The notes below the pieces were generated by a model that was not told the DNA's origin, ran no database searches, and saw nothing but the letters and a program-made list of their open reading frames with translations. The translations under genes were made by a program, and so were the position numbers. DNA of 40,725 bases from an uncultured Eubacteriales bacterium (GTDB lineage Bacteria; Bacillota; Clostridia; Oscillospirales; Oscillospiraceae): contig USEU01000010.1 of assembly GCA_900553805.1 (NCBI GenBank), positions 1 to 40,725 of the forward strand. The letters run 5' to 3'. Positions 17,261 to 24,740 of this stretch are shown here, piece after piece. Positions within the stretch are counted from its first letter, which is position 1. Each line of letters begins with the position of its first letter.

Positions 17261-17970
17261 TGCTCCTCACCGCCTTTCTGTGCCGCAAAGAGCTTCCCCT
17301 GAGGGCTTTGCAGGTATTCTTCCTTTGTTCCGAAGAAAACCGTTTTCCCAATGTGCAGAATGTGGCTGGCATATTTGACTGCGGCTGCAATATCGTGAGA
17401 GATCATAATAACGGTAATACCGTCACAATGATTCAATTTTTCAATCAGGCGGTACATTTCGGCTGCCACCTTAGGATCAAGCCCGGAAACAGGCTCGTCC
17501 AAAAGCAGCATTTTCTGAGTGGCGCACAGCGCACGGGCAAGCAGCACCCGCTGCTGCTGACCGCCGGAAAGCTCCCGATAGCAGCGTTTTGCAAGGATCG
17601 TAAGCTGCATCTTGTCCATTGCTTCCGCCGCAAGCTGCTTTTCTTCCTTGCTGTAAAAGGGCCGGCTGCCGCAGCGTCCCTGGCACCCGGAGAGAACGAT
17701 CTCTCTCACGGATGCCGGGAAATCCTTTTGTACCTGCGTTTGCTGCGGCAGATAGCCGATCTCATTTTTTCTCAGCCCATCGCCCGTCAAAATTCTGCCG
17801 CCGATGGGCATTTGTAAGCCGAGAATCGTTTTCATAAGGGTACTTTTGCCGGAACCGTTTTCCCCTACGATGCACAGGTAGTCCCCTGGGCAGGCCTCAA
17901 AATTAAGGTCTTGCAAAACAGGCCTCCCATCGTAGCCGACGCAGAGATTCTGACAGGTAAACTGAGCCAT
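17257..17970 (-). CDS. znuC: Zinc/manganese ABC transporter ATP-binding protein
   Basis: ATPase of 237 residues. Walker A GENGSGKST (about 36-44), signature ELSGGQQQRVLLARAL, Walker B MLLLDEPVSGLD and the switch histidine in MISHD. It powers metal import with ZnuB and ZnuA. It starts 12 nt after the znuA stop and overlaps znuB by 4 nt, so the genes are coupled. Confidence 0.92.
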   Translation of the reverse strand: MAQFTCQNLCVGYDGRPVLQDLNFEACPGDYLCIVGENGSGKSTLMKTILGLQMPIGGRILTGDGLRKNEIGYLPQQTQVQKDFPASVREIVLSGCQGRCGSRPFYSKEEKQLAAEAMDKMQLTILAKRCYRELSGGQQQRVLLARALCATQKMLLLDEPVSGLDPKVAAEMYRLIEKLNHCDGITVIMISHDIAAAVKYASHILHIGKTVFFGTKEEYLQSPQGKLFAAQKGGEEQ

Positions 17971-17982
17971 GTGTCTGCCTCC

Positions 17983-18993
17983 TTAACCCAGCGCCTGCTT
18001 CAGCACGGAAAGATTCTGTTCCATGATGGAGAGGTAGGTCGTACCGTTTGCCACATCCTTGGAGGTGGTGGACTGCATGGAATCCATGGTCAGCACCTCT
18101 TGATTTTTCGCGGTAGTGTTCTCCACGATGGTCTGGGCGATCCTGTGCTGTGCGCCCTCGATGGTCAGAACACAGGGCAGGTTCAGCTCATCCATTTTCC
18201 CAGCCAGGAACGTGATCGTTTCAAAGCTGGCCTCGGTTTCGGCGGAGCAGCCGACAAAAGCGGCATAATAGCTCAGACCGTAATCGTCCGCCAGATAGCG
18301 GAACGGGAAACGGTCGCCAAACAGAACGGTTTGATAAGTTGCGGCGTCCACAGCTGCCTGATAATCTGTGTCAAGCGCAGCCAGTCTTTCAACATAGGCG
18401 GCAGTATTGGCAGCGTAGGCATCCTTATTGTCAGAGGCGATCTGCTGCAACGCATCGGAAATTGCCTCACAAAGCGTTTCGGCATTTCTCAGAGAGAGCC
18501 AGACGTGCTCGTCATATTCCGCCTTTTCCTCATGCTCGTGTTCTTCTGCGTCCTCATGCTCATCGGCATCTTCGTGATCGTGCTCTACCTCCTGCATACC
18601 CTCAACGGTTTCTTCCTCTTTTACGGAGTCGCCCAGCACTTCCAGCAGGTTGATGACCTTCATATCCTTGTTGACCGCATTTTTCAGGGCGTCCTCCACC
18701 CATCCGTCGGACTCGCCGCCGACGTAGATGAACAGATCGCAGTTTGCGATCTTCACCATATCGTCCACGGTGGGCTGGTAGCTGTGCAGGTCAACGCCAT
18801 TGTCCAGCAGCATCGTGACATCGGCATCAGAAAATTTGTCGCCGAGAATCTGCCGTACCCAGTCGTATTCCGGGAAGATGGTGGTAACGACGCTTAATCT
18901 TTTTGCATCCGCTGCCTTCGCAGAAATCCCATTCCAGCACAGCGCGGCGGCAGCAATCATAACGGCAAGAAATACCGAAAAAATTCTTTTCAT
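17983..18993 (-). CDS. znuA: Zinc ABC transporter substrate-binding protein
   Basis: Cluster A-I metal-binding protein of 336 residues with a cleavable signal (about 1-28, ending AKA). Likely metal ligands: H70 in VDLHSYQPT and H163 in DEHVWLS. Between them (about 134-160) lies a stretch rich in His, Asp and Glu (EHDHEDADEHEDAEEHEHEE), the mark of zinc-specific ZnuA proteins. It is thought to collect or sense zinc at the cell surface. The signal lacks a clear lipobox (LCW), so it may be released or held another way, which is odd for a Gram-positive. GGAGG lies 8 nt before the start. Confidence 0.92.
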   Translation of the reverse strand: MKRIFSVFLAVMIAAAALCWNGISAKAADAKRLSVVTTIFPEYDWVRQILGDKFSDADVTMLLDNGVDLHSYQPTVDDMVKIANCDLFIYVGGESDGWVEDALKNAVNKDMKVINLLEVLGDSVKEEETVEGMQEVEHDHEDADEHEDAEEHEHEEKAEYDEHVWLSLRNAETLCEAISDALQQIASDNKDAYAANTAAYVERLAALDTDYQAAVDAATYQTVLFGDRFPFRYLADDYGLSYYAAFVGCSAETEASFETITFLAGKMDELNLPCVLTIEGAQHRIAQTIVENTTAKNQEVLTMDSMQSTTSKDVANGTTYLSIMEQNLSVLKQALG

Positions 18994-19025
18994 AATAAAA
19001 ACCTCCAGATTTATTTTCTGATTTC

Positions 19026-19031
19026 ATTATA
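19026..19031 (-). promoter_or_regulatory. Likely -10 box for znuA
   Basis: TATAAT on the minus strand, 33 nt upstream of znuA. The sequence 17 nt further upstream (TTTGTG) is a poor -35 box, so this promoter is weak or needs an activator, or the main transcript comes from 19484-19512. Confidence 0.45.
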
Positions 19032-19051
19032 GCTCTTGCTAAAAAGGGCAC

Positions 19052-19115
19052 AAAAATACAAGGATGGCGGCAGCACCGCAAGGCCCGCCCCAAAACGGCA
19101 GACCAGCATCCTTGT
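19052..19115 (-). terminator. Large branched hairpin with T-run upstream of znuA
   Basis: On the minus strand ACAAGGATG (19107-19115) pairs with CATCCTTGT (19058-19066), followed by ATTTTTG. Inside, GGTCTGCC and GGCGGGCC also pair, using G-U pairs. It lies between the small membrane protein gene and znuA. It is either a terminator or an attenuator that sets how much of the znu genes is made. Confidence 0.6.
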
Positions 19116-19126
19116 TTATCAGAAAA

Positions 19127-19426
19127 TTAATCCAAAAGCTTCACCTTGAGAGAAACCAGCGTGCAGCTGCGCGCCTGCTCCTGCCATGCGGCAAAATCAC
19201 AGCAAAGGACGGCACCGGCCGCCGCGGCCAGAGCAGCGGCAATTACGGCCAGCGCCAGCCCACGCAGCACAGCACGGCAGGCATTGACCTGGCAGCAGAT
19301 CTCACAGCCGTCGCCGATGCAGTCGTGCCCAGCCTCTGCGGCAATGAAGAACACAGAGGTGAGCATGACGAAAAGAACGACCGCCGCCGTTACCAGGGCC
19401 AAAATACGGTTACGCTTTGTCATCAT
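19127..19426 (-). CDS. Small membrane protein with HDC-GC-IC motif, zinc-operon associated
   Basis: Protein of 99 residues with two hydrophobic helices (about 9-30 and 56-75) and an external loop between them containing GHDCIGDGCEICCQV, a cluster of one His and four Cys suited to metal binding. A second CC pair lies after helix two. It is followed by the branched hairpin and then znuA on the same strand, and has its own strong promoter. I recognise the pattern from small proteins next to zinc genes in Clostridia but know no function; a zinc-sensing or metal-handling role is inference. Two adjacent ATG codons could start it; I kept the first, preceded by AAGGA. Confidence 0.65.
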   Translation of the reverse strand: MMTKRNRILALVTAAVVLFVMLTSVFFIAAEAGHDCIGDGCEICCQVNACRAVLRGLALAVIAAALAAAAGAVLCCDFAAWQEQARSCTLVSLKVKLLD

Positions 19427-19483
19427 TGTTCACCATCCTTCCCAAGCCGCAGCATCACAGCGCGGGTCTCTCATTTTCGGGCC

Positions 19484-19512
19484 ATTATAATACGGCGGAA
19501 CGGAAATGTCAA
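19484..19512 (-). promoter_or_regulatory. Promoter of small membrane protein/zinc cluster
   Basis: On the minus strand: TTGACA (19507-19512), 17-nt spacer, TATAAT (19484-19489). Perfect consensus. Confidence 0.85.
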
Positions 19513-19515
19513 TAC

Positions 19516-19528
19516 GAGAAGTGTTCTC
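19516..19528 (-). promoter_or_regulatory. Candidate operator upstream of zinc promoter
   Basis: GAGAA-GTG-TTCTC, a 5-bp dyad, ends 4 nt from the -35 box. It is not the known Zur consensus of Bacillus or the AdcR site. It may bind the zinc repressor of this organism or another factor. Confidence 0.3.
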
Positions 19529-19571
19529 AATTTTTAACAAGAAGGAAAAAGAATATGTCCATTTTGCAAAC

Positions 19572-19610
19572 AAAACCGCAGGCCTCCAAAAAACGGAGGC
19601 CTGCGGTTTT
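19572..19610 (-). terminator. Strong terminator after the ATP-grasp gene
   Basis: A perfect 16-bp stem (19572-19587 with 19595-19610), 7-nt loop, T-rich on both strands. It ends the esterase/ATP-grasp operon and insulates it from the zinc promoter just beyond. Confidence 0.9.
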
Positions 19611-19621
19611 TGCGGCAGGGA

Positions 19622-20812
19622 TCAATACACAGCGGACATGTCCTTGTAGAATTGGTCAAGCTCCTCCTGGGTGTCGAAGGTGCAGACGTACATCTGATTG
19701 GCCATTGCGCCGGACAGGGCGTCGGGGATGCGGCCCCACATTTTCAGATGGTCGCGGTATTTCAGGGTGATCTCATAGTCGTCCAGGCGGTAGGTGCGGC
19801 CGTCCCGGCGGCCGTAGAAAGCGCAGAAGTGGTGATTGCCGGTGGGCTTGGTGTTGGCGTCGTAGACCACCATGTCCGCCCAGATCTTGTAGACGTCGGT
19901 CTCCTGGCTAAAATTGTACATTTCGGGGGTATAGCCGCCGGCAGGGCGCATATTGACCTCCAGGCCCAGGATATCCCCTTTCTTGCCCAGTCCCTCCTGA
20001 TCCTCGTTCAGCACGAAGAATTCCAGGTGCACGAACCGGCTGGTAACGCCGAAAGCCTTTACCGTCCGCAGACCCGCGTCCCGGATCCGCTCGGGCAGCT
20101 CCTTGACCAGGTAATAGCGGGAATCGCCGTTTTCATTGACGATATCCATGATGGAAAGGGGCGTGATGTTGCCGCTTTCAAACAGGGGATCGCCGTGGGA
20201 ATCGAGGATGGCGTCATAGGTCTGCACGAAGCCGTTGACGTACTCCTCCATGATGTAAACGGCGTCGTCCTTGGTGCTGACAAACCGGCGCACATCGTCG
20301 TCATTGCGCAGCTTATAGGTGTTGTTCGCCCCCACGCCGTCATCGGGCTTGACCACCACGGGATAGCCCACGTAGTTGGCAAACTCCAGTGCGTCATCCA
20401 GCCCCTCCACCAGGTGATAGCGGGCGGTGGGCAGCCCGGCCTTGGCATAGTAGCCCTTCATGGCGGACTTGAATTTGATCTTGGCCATGTCCGGCAGCTT
20501 GGGGCCGGTGGTGATGTTGAACTCGGTACGGAGCCTGGCGTCGCGCATCAGCCAGTATTCGTTGTTGGATTCCAGCCAGTCGATCTTGCCGTACTTGTAG
20601 GTGAAGAAGGCCACGGCCCTGAATACCTCGTCGTAATTTTCCAGGGAGGAAACCTTGTAGTATTCGTCCAGGGAATCCTTCAGTTCCTTCAGCAGCTCGT
20701 CGTAGGGACTGTCGCCGATGCCCAGCACCCGCATGCCGTTGTTCTTCAGCTCCCGGCAGAAGCGCCAGTAGGTCGCGGGGAAATTGGGGGAGATAAAAAT
20801 AAAATTCTTCAT
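19622..20812 (-). CDS. ATP-grasp domain enzyme
   Basis: Cytoplasmic protein of 396 residues. The N-terminus (MKNFIFISPNFPATYWRF) is a Rossmann-like pre-grasp domain. The ATP-grasp fold follows from about 110: GYPVVVKPDDGVGANNTYKL (ATP-binding lysine and glycine loop), YIMEEYVNGFVQTYDAI, and the metal-binding EVNMRPAGGY near 325. Such enzymes join a carboxylate to an amine or thiol through an acyl-phosphate. The absence of biotin-carboxylase or D-Ala-ligase extras means the substrate is unknown. It follows two alpha/beta-hydrolase esterases on the same strand; the repeat at 20860-21022 lies between. The ribosome binding site is weak (AGAGAG). Confidence 0.82.
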   Translation of the reverse strand: MKNFIFISPNFPATYWRFCRELKNNGMRVLGIGDSPYDELLKELKDSLDEYYKVSSLENYDEVFRAVAFFTYKYGKIDWLESNNEYWLMRDARLRTEFNITTGPKLPDMAKIKFKSAMKGYYAKAGLPTARYHLVEGLDDALEFANYVGYPVVVKPDDGVGANNTYKLRNDDDVRRFVSTKDDAVYIMEEYVNGFVQTYDAILDSHGDPLFESGNITPLSIMDIVNENGDSRYYLVKELPERIRDAGLRTVKAFGVTSRFVHLEFFVLNEDQEGLGKKGDILGLEVNMRPAGGYTPEMYNFSQETDVYKIWADMVVYDANTKPTGNHHFCAFYGRRDGRTYRLDDYEITLKYRDHLKMWGRIPDALSGAMANQMYVCTFDTQEELDQFYKDMSAVY

Positions 20813-20859
20813 ATCGGTCTCTCTTTCACAGAAAGTGATGCACTTTTCAGAGGTTCCCA

Positions 20860-21022
20860 GGGAAGCTCTGATTCAATCGGCAAGAGCTGGCAGCGAGAGA
20901 TTTTTCACCAGATGAAGGTATCAAAAGCGGCGGAATACTGTATGTATTTCCCACTTTTGATACCGCACAGATGGTGAAAAAGATCCGCTGTCCAGCCGCA
21001 GACGATTGATTCAGAGGTTCCC
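20860..21022. mobile_element. 163-bp palindromic MITE-like element
   Basis: Terminal inverted repeats of 20 bases: GGGAAGCTCTGATTCAATCG (20860-20879) and CGATTGATTCAGAGGTTCCC (21003-21022), 18 of 20 matching. Inner arms also pair: GCTGGCAGCG with CGCTGTCCAGC, TTTTTCACCA (20901-20910) with TGGTGAAAAA (20972-20981), and GGTATCAAAAG (20918-20928) with CTTTTGATACC (20954-20964). Nearly the whole element can fold into one hairpin. It has no gene. A further TCAGAGGTTCCC at 20848-20859 abuts its left end, as if two copies had met. I see no clear target-site duplication. Confidence 0.75.
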
Positions 21023-21769
21023 AAAGAACCACGGTAAATAGGTTTCCACCATTTTGAACCACCAGGGCCAGTCGTGGTTTACGTCGAAGCCCCAATACTC
21101 AAACCGGGTGTGGATGCCCTTTTGGGCGCACACGGTGTCCAGGCGGCGGGTGCTCTCCACCAACACATCCTCCCACGCGCCCTGGCCGCAGACGATCAGG
21201 GATTTCTGATGGTTGTACATATCCATCCAAGGGTGGTCGGGAGCCATGTTTGCCAGGTAGTACACCGGGCAATTGTTATACACCAAGTCATCGCAATAGT
21301 CGCCGAAGAACTCCCCGCTGTCATACAAGCCGGAAATGGCAAAGCAGCTGTCGAACAGGTCGGGGCGGCGGTAATAGAGGTTGGCCGCGTGCATCGCACC
21401 CATAGACGCACCGAAGGTCATGATGCCCTGGTCGTAGCCGTTGCGCTCTCCGCTGAGATGACGGATGTAGGGAACCAGCTCTTCCATAATGTAGTGCACC
21501 CAGCGCTCGTGATTCTCAATGCGCCAGCGGCAGTCCGCCCCCACGGCCGCCCAGGATTCATTGTCGATGCAGTCGCAGGCGTACACAGTGCAGCGCCCCG
21601 CCTCGATCCAGGGTTCCCAATGGTCGATCATGCCGAAATTTTCAAAGTCGAAGAACCGCCCGCCCTGGCAGGGGATGAAGATCACCGGCTTGCCGGCATG
21701 GCCGTAGACCTTGAATTCCATATCCCGGCCCAGATGGCCGCTGTAATGCTTGAAATAACGAATCTCCAT
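21011..21769 (-). CDS. Alpha/beta-hydrolase esterase (esterase family, PF00756-like)
   Basis: Protein of 252 residues without signal peptide. Nucleophile elbow GASMGA (around residue 118), catalytic histidine in VNHDWPWW near 238, and the stretch CIDNESWAAVG typical of this cytosolic esterase group. It hydrolyses carboxylic esters; substrate unknown. It starts 11 nt after the stop of the neighbouring esterase, so the two are co-expressed. The last codons (Gly-Asn-Leu-stop) are formed by the terminal repeat of the palindromic element, so the original C-terminus may have been replaced by insertion. Catalytic residues are unaffected. Confidence 0.85.
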   Translation of the reverse strand: MEIRYFKHYSGHLGRDMEFKVYGHAGKPVIFIPCQGGRFFDFENFGMIDHWEPWIEAGRCTVYACDCIDNESWAAVGADCRWRIENHERWVHYIMEELVPYIRHLSGERNGYDQGIMTFGASMGAMHAANLYYRRPDLFDSCFAISGLYDSGEFFGDYCDDLVYNNCPVYYLANMAPDHPWMDMYNHQKSLIVCGQGAWEDVLVESTRRLDTVCAQKGIHTRFEYWGFDVNHDWPWWFKMVETYLPWFFGNL

Positions 21770-21779
21770 ACGCTCTCTC

Positions 21780-22535
21780 CTACAAGCCCAGACATTCCAT
21801 AAAGACGGGGATCTGCTTTTCCCAGGAGGCTTCGCAGTGGGAGCCGCCCGGTGCGATCCGCAGCGTCACATTCACGCCCTTTACCATCAGCAGCTGTGCG
21901 GCGGCAAGCAGCGCCTGCGTGCTGCCCCCGTGGTTGGAAAGCTCCTTCTCGCCGTAATCCATATAAATGCAGGTGCCCCGGCGGATGCGGGCTCTGGCGA
22001 TCAGCTCCAGCAGCTTTCCCGGCGCGACCCACAGGCTGGGGCTGAGACAGGCTGCCCGCTGAAAAACATCATTGTAGACCGTGGCCCCATACAGCGCCAT
22101 CAGTCCGCCCATGGAGGAGCCTGCGATCACGGTATTGCCGCGGTCGGGCAGCGTACGGTAATGGGCATCGATATAGGGCTTCAGCTCCCGCACCATCCAG
22201 TTCATGTAGGTGCGCCCCTTGCCGGCGATCCGGCCCAGGGAATCCTCCGCGAAGCTGACGGGGGAGTATTCCGCCAGGCGGCGGGAGCCCTGGTGGTTGC
22301 ACTCCACGGCGACGACGACCAGCTGTTTGTGCGCCTCGTCCAGATACTTCCCCATGCCCCAGGACTTCCCATAGGTGGCGTCCTCGTCGAAGAATACATT
22401 GTGCCCGTCAAACATGTACATCACGCCATAGCGGCGCTGGGTGTCGGCCTCATAGGATTCCGGCAGGTAGATATAAGCCCGGCGCGGCGTATCGCCGGAC
22501 AGCTGCGGGATCGTAAGCTCCCATTTTCGAACCAT
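21780..22535 (-). CDS. Alpha/beta-hydrolase-fold esterase
   Basis: Protein of 251 residues of the putative-esterase family (feruloyl esterase/IroE-like fold). It starts with a beta-rich region (RRAYIYLPESYE, YGVMYMFDGHNVFFDE). The nucleophile is in AGSSMGGLMA (about 137) and the histidine in GGSHCEASWEKQIP near the end. No signal peptide, so it acts in the cytoplasm, unusual for plant-polymer feruloyl esterases. First gene of the trio with the second esterase and the ATP-grasp enzyme; promoter at 22586-22614. Confidence 0.85.
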   Translation of the reverse strand: MVRKWELTIPQLSGDTPRRAYIYLPESYEADTQRRYGVMYMFDGHNVFFDEDATYGKSWGMGKYLDEAHKQLVVVAVECNHQGSRRLAEYSPVSFAEDSLGRIAGKGRTYMNWMVRELKPYIDAHYRTLPDRGNTVIAGSSMGGLMALYGATVYNDVFQRAACLSPSLWVAPGKLLELIARARIRRGTCIYMDYGEKELSNHGGSTQALLAAAQLLMVKGVNVTLRIAPGGSHCEASWEKQIPVFMECLGL

Positions 22536-22585
22536 GGAATCAGCTTCCCTCTTCCTTTGTTCAATCTGATAAATTTCTAAGGTAT

Positions 22586-22614
22586 AGTATATCGAATTCC
22601 GCCGCGATTGTCAA
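22586..22614 (-). promoter_or_regulatory. Promoter of the esterase/ATP-grasp operon
   Basis: On the minus strand: TTGACA (22609-22614), 17-nt spacer, TATACT (22586-22591), about 50 nt before the first esterase start. Confidence 0.8.
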
Positions 22615-22640
22615 CCAAAAAGCAAGATTTGTGCATCTAT

Positions 22641-22667
22641 AAAAACCATCCGCCCACAAGGGGCGGA
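22641..22667 (-). terminator. Terminator after the PHP phosphatase gene
   Basis: On the minus strand TCCGCCC, a 5-nt loop and GGGCGGA, then a short gap and TTTTT (complement of 22641-22645). It lies about 110 nt beyond the gene end. Confidence 0.7.
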
Positions 22668-22774
22668 CAGTTCGTTGAAAATATACAAATTGGTTATCAG
22701 AAATATGTCTATTCTCACGGTCAAAGTCTTGTAATTGGGCCTTGGCGAAAATACACAAAAGCGGTGCCGCGCCG

Positions 22775-23566
22775 TCAGTCCATTTCCCGGTGGAAAATCG
22801 GCTCCCGGCCCTGGAAGGTGCATACATAGCCGAAAATATCCATGAGCACCCGGCAGCCCTCCCGGCAGTATTGCCCCACCCGGTCGGCGGTGTGGGCATC
22901 GGAGCCGACGGTGACGATCTTGCCCCCCAGCTCCCGGAAGCGGCGGAAATAATCGGCGGTGGGCAGATAGCCGCCGCAGCGATCCACGCCGCTGGTGTTC
23001 AGCTCCAGGCCCTTTCCCTTGGCGGCCAGGGTACGCAGGATCTCATCGATGATCTGGCTGTGATCGGCGTAGGCAAGAGGCGTTTTCACCGGGCTGCCCT
23101 TTCCCTTGTGCAGATAGGTCATGTGGGCCAGCACGTCGAAATCGTCGTTCGCCTGCACGCAATCAAGCATTTCCTCAAAATAGCGCCGCTGGGCCTGATA
23201 AACCGTCTTGCCCTGCCAATAGGGGGCAAAATAAACGTCTATATCGTCCACAAAATGCACGGAGCCAAGAATGAAATCATAGTTCCGTCGGGCGATATCC
23301 TGCCGCATCCGGGTCTGGTTATCCCGGTAAAGGCCATATTCCATGCCCCGGCGGATCTTCAGGCAGCTGCTTTCCAGGCCGTCATATTCCGCGCCGTAGG
23401 CCTCCTCGGTGAATATCATCGTCTGCTCCTGCGCACCGCGGACATAATCCATGTGGTCGGTAAAGCAGATCTCCTTCAGCCCGGCGCGCTCCGCCGCCTG
23501 CACCAGCGCCGCGCCGGTGTCGTGGCCGTCGAAGGAGACGCGGGAGTGCATATGGTAATCAAACAT
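22775..23566 (-). CDS. PHP-domain phosphatase (histidinol-phosphatase HisJ/HisK type)
   Basis: Metal-dependent phosphoesterase of 263 residues. The PHP motifs are present: DYHMHSRVSFDGH at the start, CFTDHMD near residue 37, GSVHFVDD in the middle and SDAHTADRVG near the end. They supply the His/Asp ligands for a trinuclear metal site. The family includes histidinol phosphatase of the histidine pathway, but no his gene is nearby, so another phosphate ester is possible. I start at the ATG at 23566, with GGAGG 8 nt upstream; it overlaps the end of mutY by 8 nt, showing translational coupling. Confidence 0.85.
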   Translation of the reverse strand: MFDYHMHSRVSFDGHDTGAALVQAAERAGLKEICFTDHMDYVRGAQEQTMIFTEEAYGAEYDGLESSCLKIRRGMEYGLYRDNQTRMRQDIARRNYDFILGSVHFVDDIDVYFAPYWQGKTVYQAQRRYFEEMLDCVQANDDFDVLAHMTYLHKGKGSPVKTPLAYADHSQIIDEILRTLAAKGKGLELNTSGVDRCGGYLPTADYFRRFRELGGKIVTVGSDAHTADRVGQYCREGCRVLMDIFGYVCTFQGREPIFHREMD

Positions 23567-24608
23567 GGTCGATTTCCTCCCAGAATTGGCGGAACGCCGT
23601 GGGCAGCGCCGCCTGTGCATTGATTTCTTCTTTTGTGAACCACTGAAAGCCGCCGGTGCAGCCCGCCGTTTCCAGATAAAAGCCCCGCAGATTCCACTGA
23701 ATGTGGGTGAAGATGTGCTTCCGCTCCACCTGGCGGCCCAGCTCCCTGGGGGTAATCCCCATGGCCTCCAGTACCCTCAGTGCCTGGGGCAGCTCCAGCT
23801 TGCCGGGGACATTGGGAAATTCCCACAGCCCTGCCAGAAGTCCTTTGTCATCCCGCTTGTGCAGCGCGTAGCGTCCGCCGCAGGAGAGGATGAATACCGT
23901 TCTGTCCTCCTGGCGCTTCTCCCGCTTGGGGGAGCGGACGGGCAGGGCCTCCGCCGTCCCGCTCTGGAAACCGGCGCAGATCGCCCGGCAGGGGCACGCG
24001 TCGCACCGGGGCTTCCAATTGGGACCGCACAGGGTCGCTCCCAGCTCCATCAGGCTTTGGGTGAACTCCCCCGCGTTTTTCGGATAGATGGCAGCCAGAG
24101 CTGCACGCACCCTTTTCTTCGTCTCCGGCAGGTCGATGGATGCCTCGTCGCCGGTAAGCCGGGCGCACACCCGCAGCACATTTCCATCCACCGCCGGAGT
24201 GGGCAGATCATAGGCAATGGAGCAGATCGCTCCCGCCGTATATTCCCCGATGCCGGGCAAGGCCAGAATTTCATCATAGGTTTCGGGAAACGCCCCGCCG
24301 TACTTCTCCACGATCACCTGGGCTGCCTTTTTCAGGTTGCGCACCCGGCTGTAATAGCCCAGGCCCTCCCACAGCTTGTGGAGCCGCTCGTCGTCGCAGG
24401 CGGCCAGGGCGCGGATATCTGGAAGTTCTGTCAAAAACCGGGCATAATACCCCTTGACGGCCTCCACGCGGGTCTGCTGAAGCATGATCTCGGAGATCCA
24501 GATATGATAGGCGGCCCGGTCCTCCCGCCAGGGGAGGCTGCGCCGGTTGGCCCGGTACCAGGGCGGCAGCAGCCGCGCCAGAGCGGCGGGAACGGCATAT
24601 TCCTGCAT
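23559..24608 (-). CDS. mutY: A/G-specific adenine DNA glycosylase MutY
   Basis: DNA repair enzyme of 349 residues that removes adenine mispaired with 8-oxoguanine. The catalytic Glu40 is in SEIMLQQT, the helix-hairpin-helix is LPGIGEYTAGAI (118-129), and the catalytic Asp141 is in PAVDGNVLRV. The [4Fe-4S] cluster cysteines are C194, C202, C205 and C211. The C-terminal NUDIX-like 8-oxoG recognition domain (from about 237: FILSCGGRYALHKRD, GLWEFPNV) is present, so it is full length. I start at the ATG at 24608, preceded by AAAGGG; an in-frame upstream start would run over its own promoter. Confidence 0.95.
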   Translation of the reverse strand: MQEYAVPAALARLLPPWYRANRRSLPWREDRAAYHIWISEIMLQQTRVEAVKGYYARFLTELPDIRALAACDDERLHKLWEGLGYYSRVRNLKKAAQVIVEKYGGAFPETYDEILALPGIGEYTAGAICSIAYDLPTPAVDGNVLRVCARLTGDEASIDLPETKKRVRAALAAIYPKNAGEFTQSLMELGATLCGPNWKPRCDACPCRAICAGFQSGTAEALPVRSPKREKRQEDRTVFILSCGGRYALHKRDDKGLLAGLWEFPNVPGKLELPQALRVLEAMGITPRELGRQVERKHIFTHIQWNLRGFYLETAGCTGGFQWFTKEEINAQAALPTAFRQFWEEIDHV

Positions 24609-24639
24609 ATTTTTTATCCCTTTCGACAATTCTGGTGCT

Positions 24640-24668
24640 ATTGTACAGGCAGAATACCCCCTTGTCAA
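24640..24668 (-). promoter_or_regulatory. Promoter of mutY-PHP operon
   Basis: On the minus strand: TTGACA (24663-24668), 17-nt spacer, TACAAT (24640-24645). Confidence 0.8.
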
Positions 24669-24740
24669 GGGCGGGGCACAGAGGAAATTTTTTATATTTT
24701 CAGGCGGTTTTTTCAGGAATTTAAATGGGGAGGAAGAAAA

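Noticed and set aside
19427..19560. A classical Zur box (TCGTAATNATTACGA-like) in front of the zinc cluster.
   Set aside because: I looked upstream of both zinc promoters and did not find it; only the GAGAA-GTG-TTCTC dyad is present.
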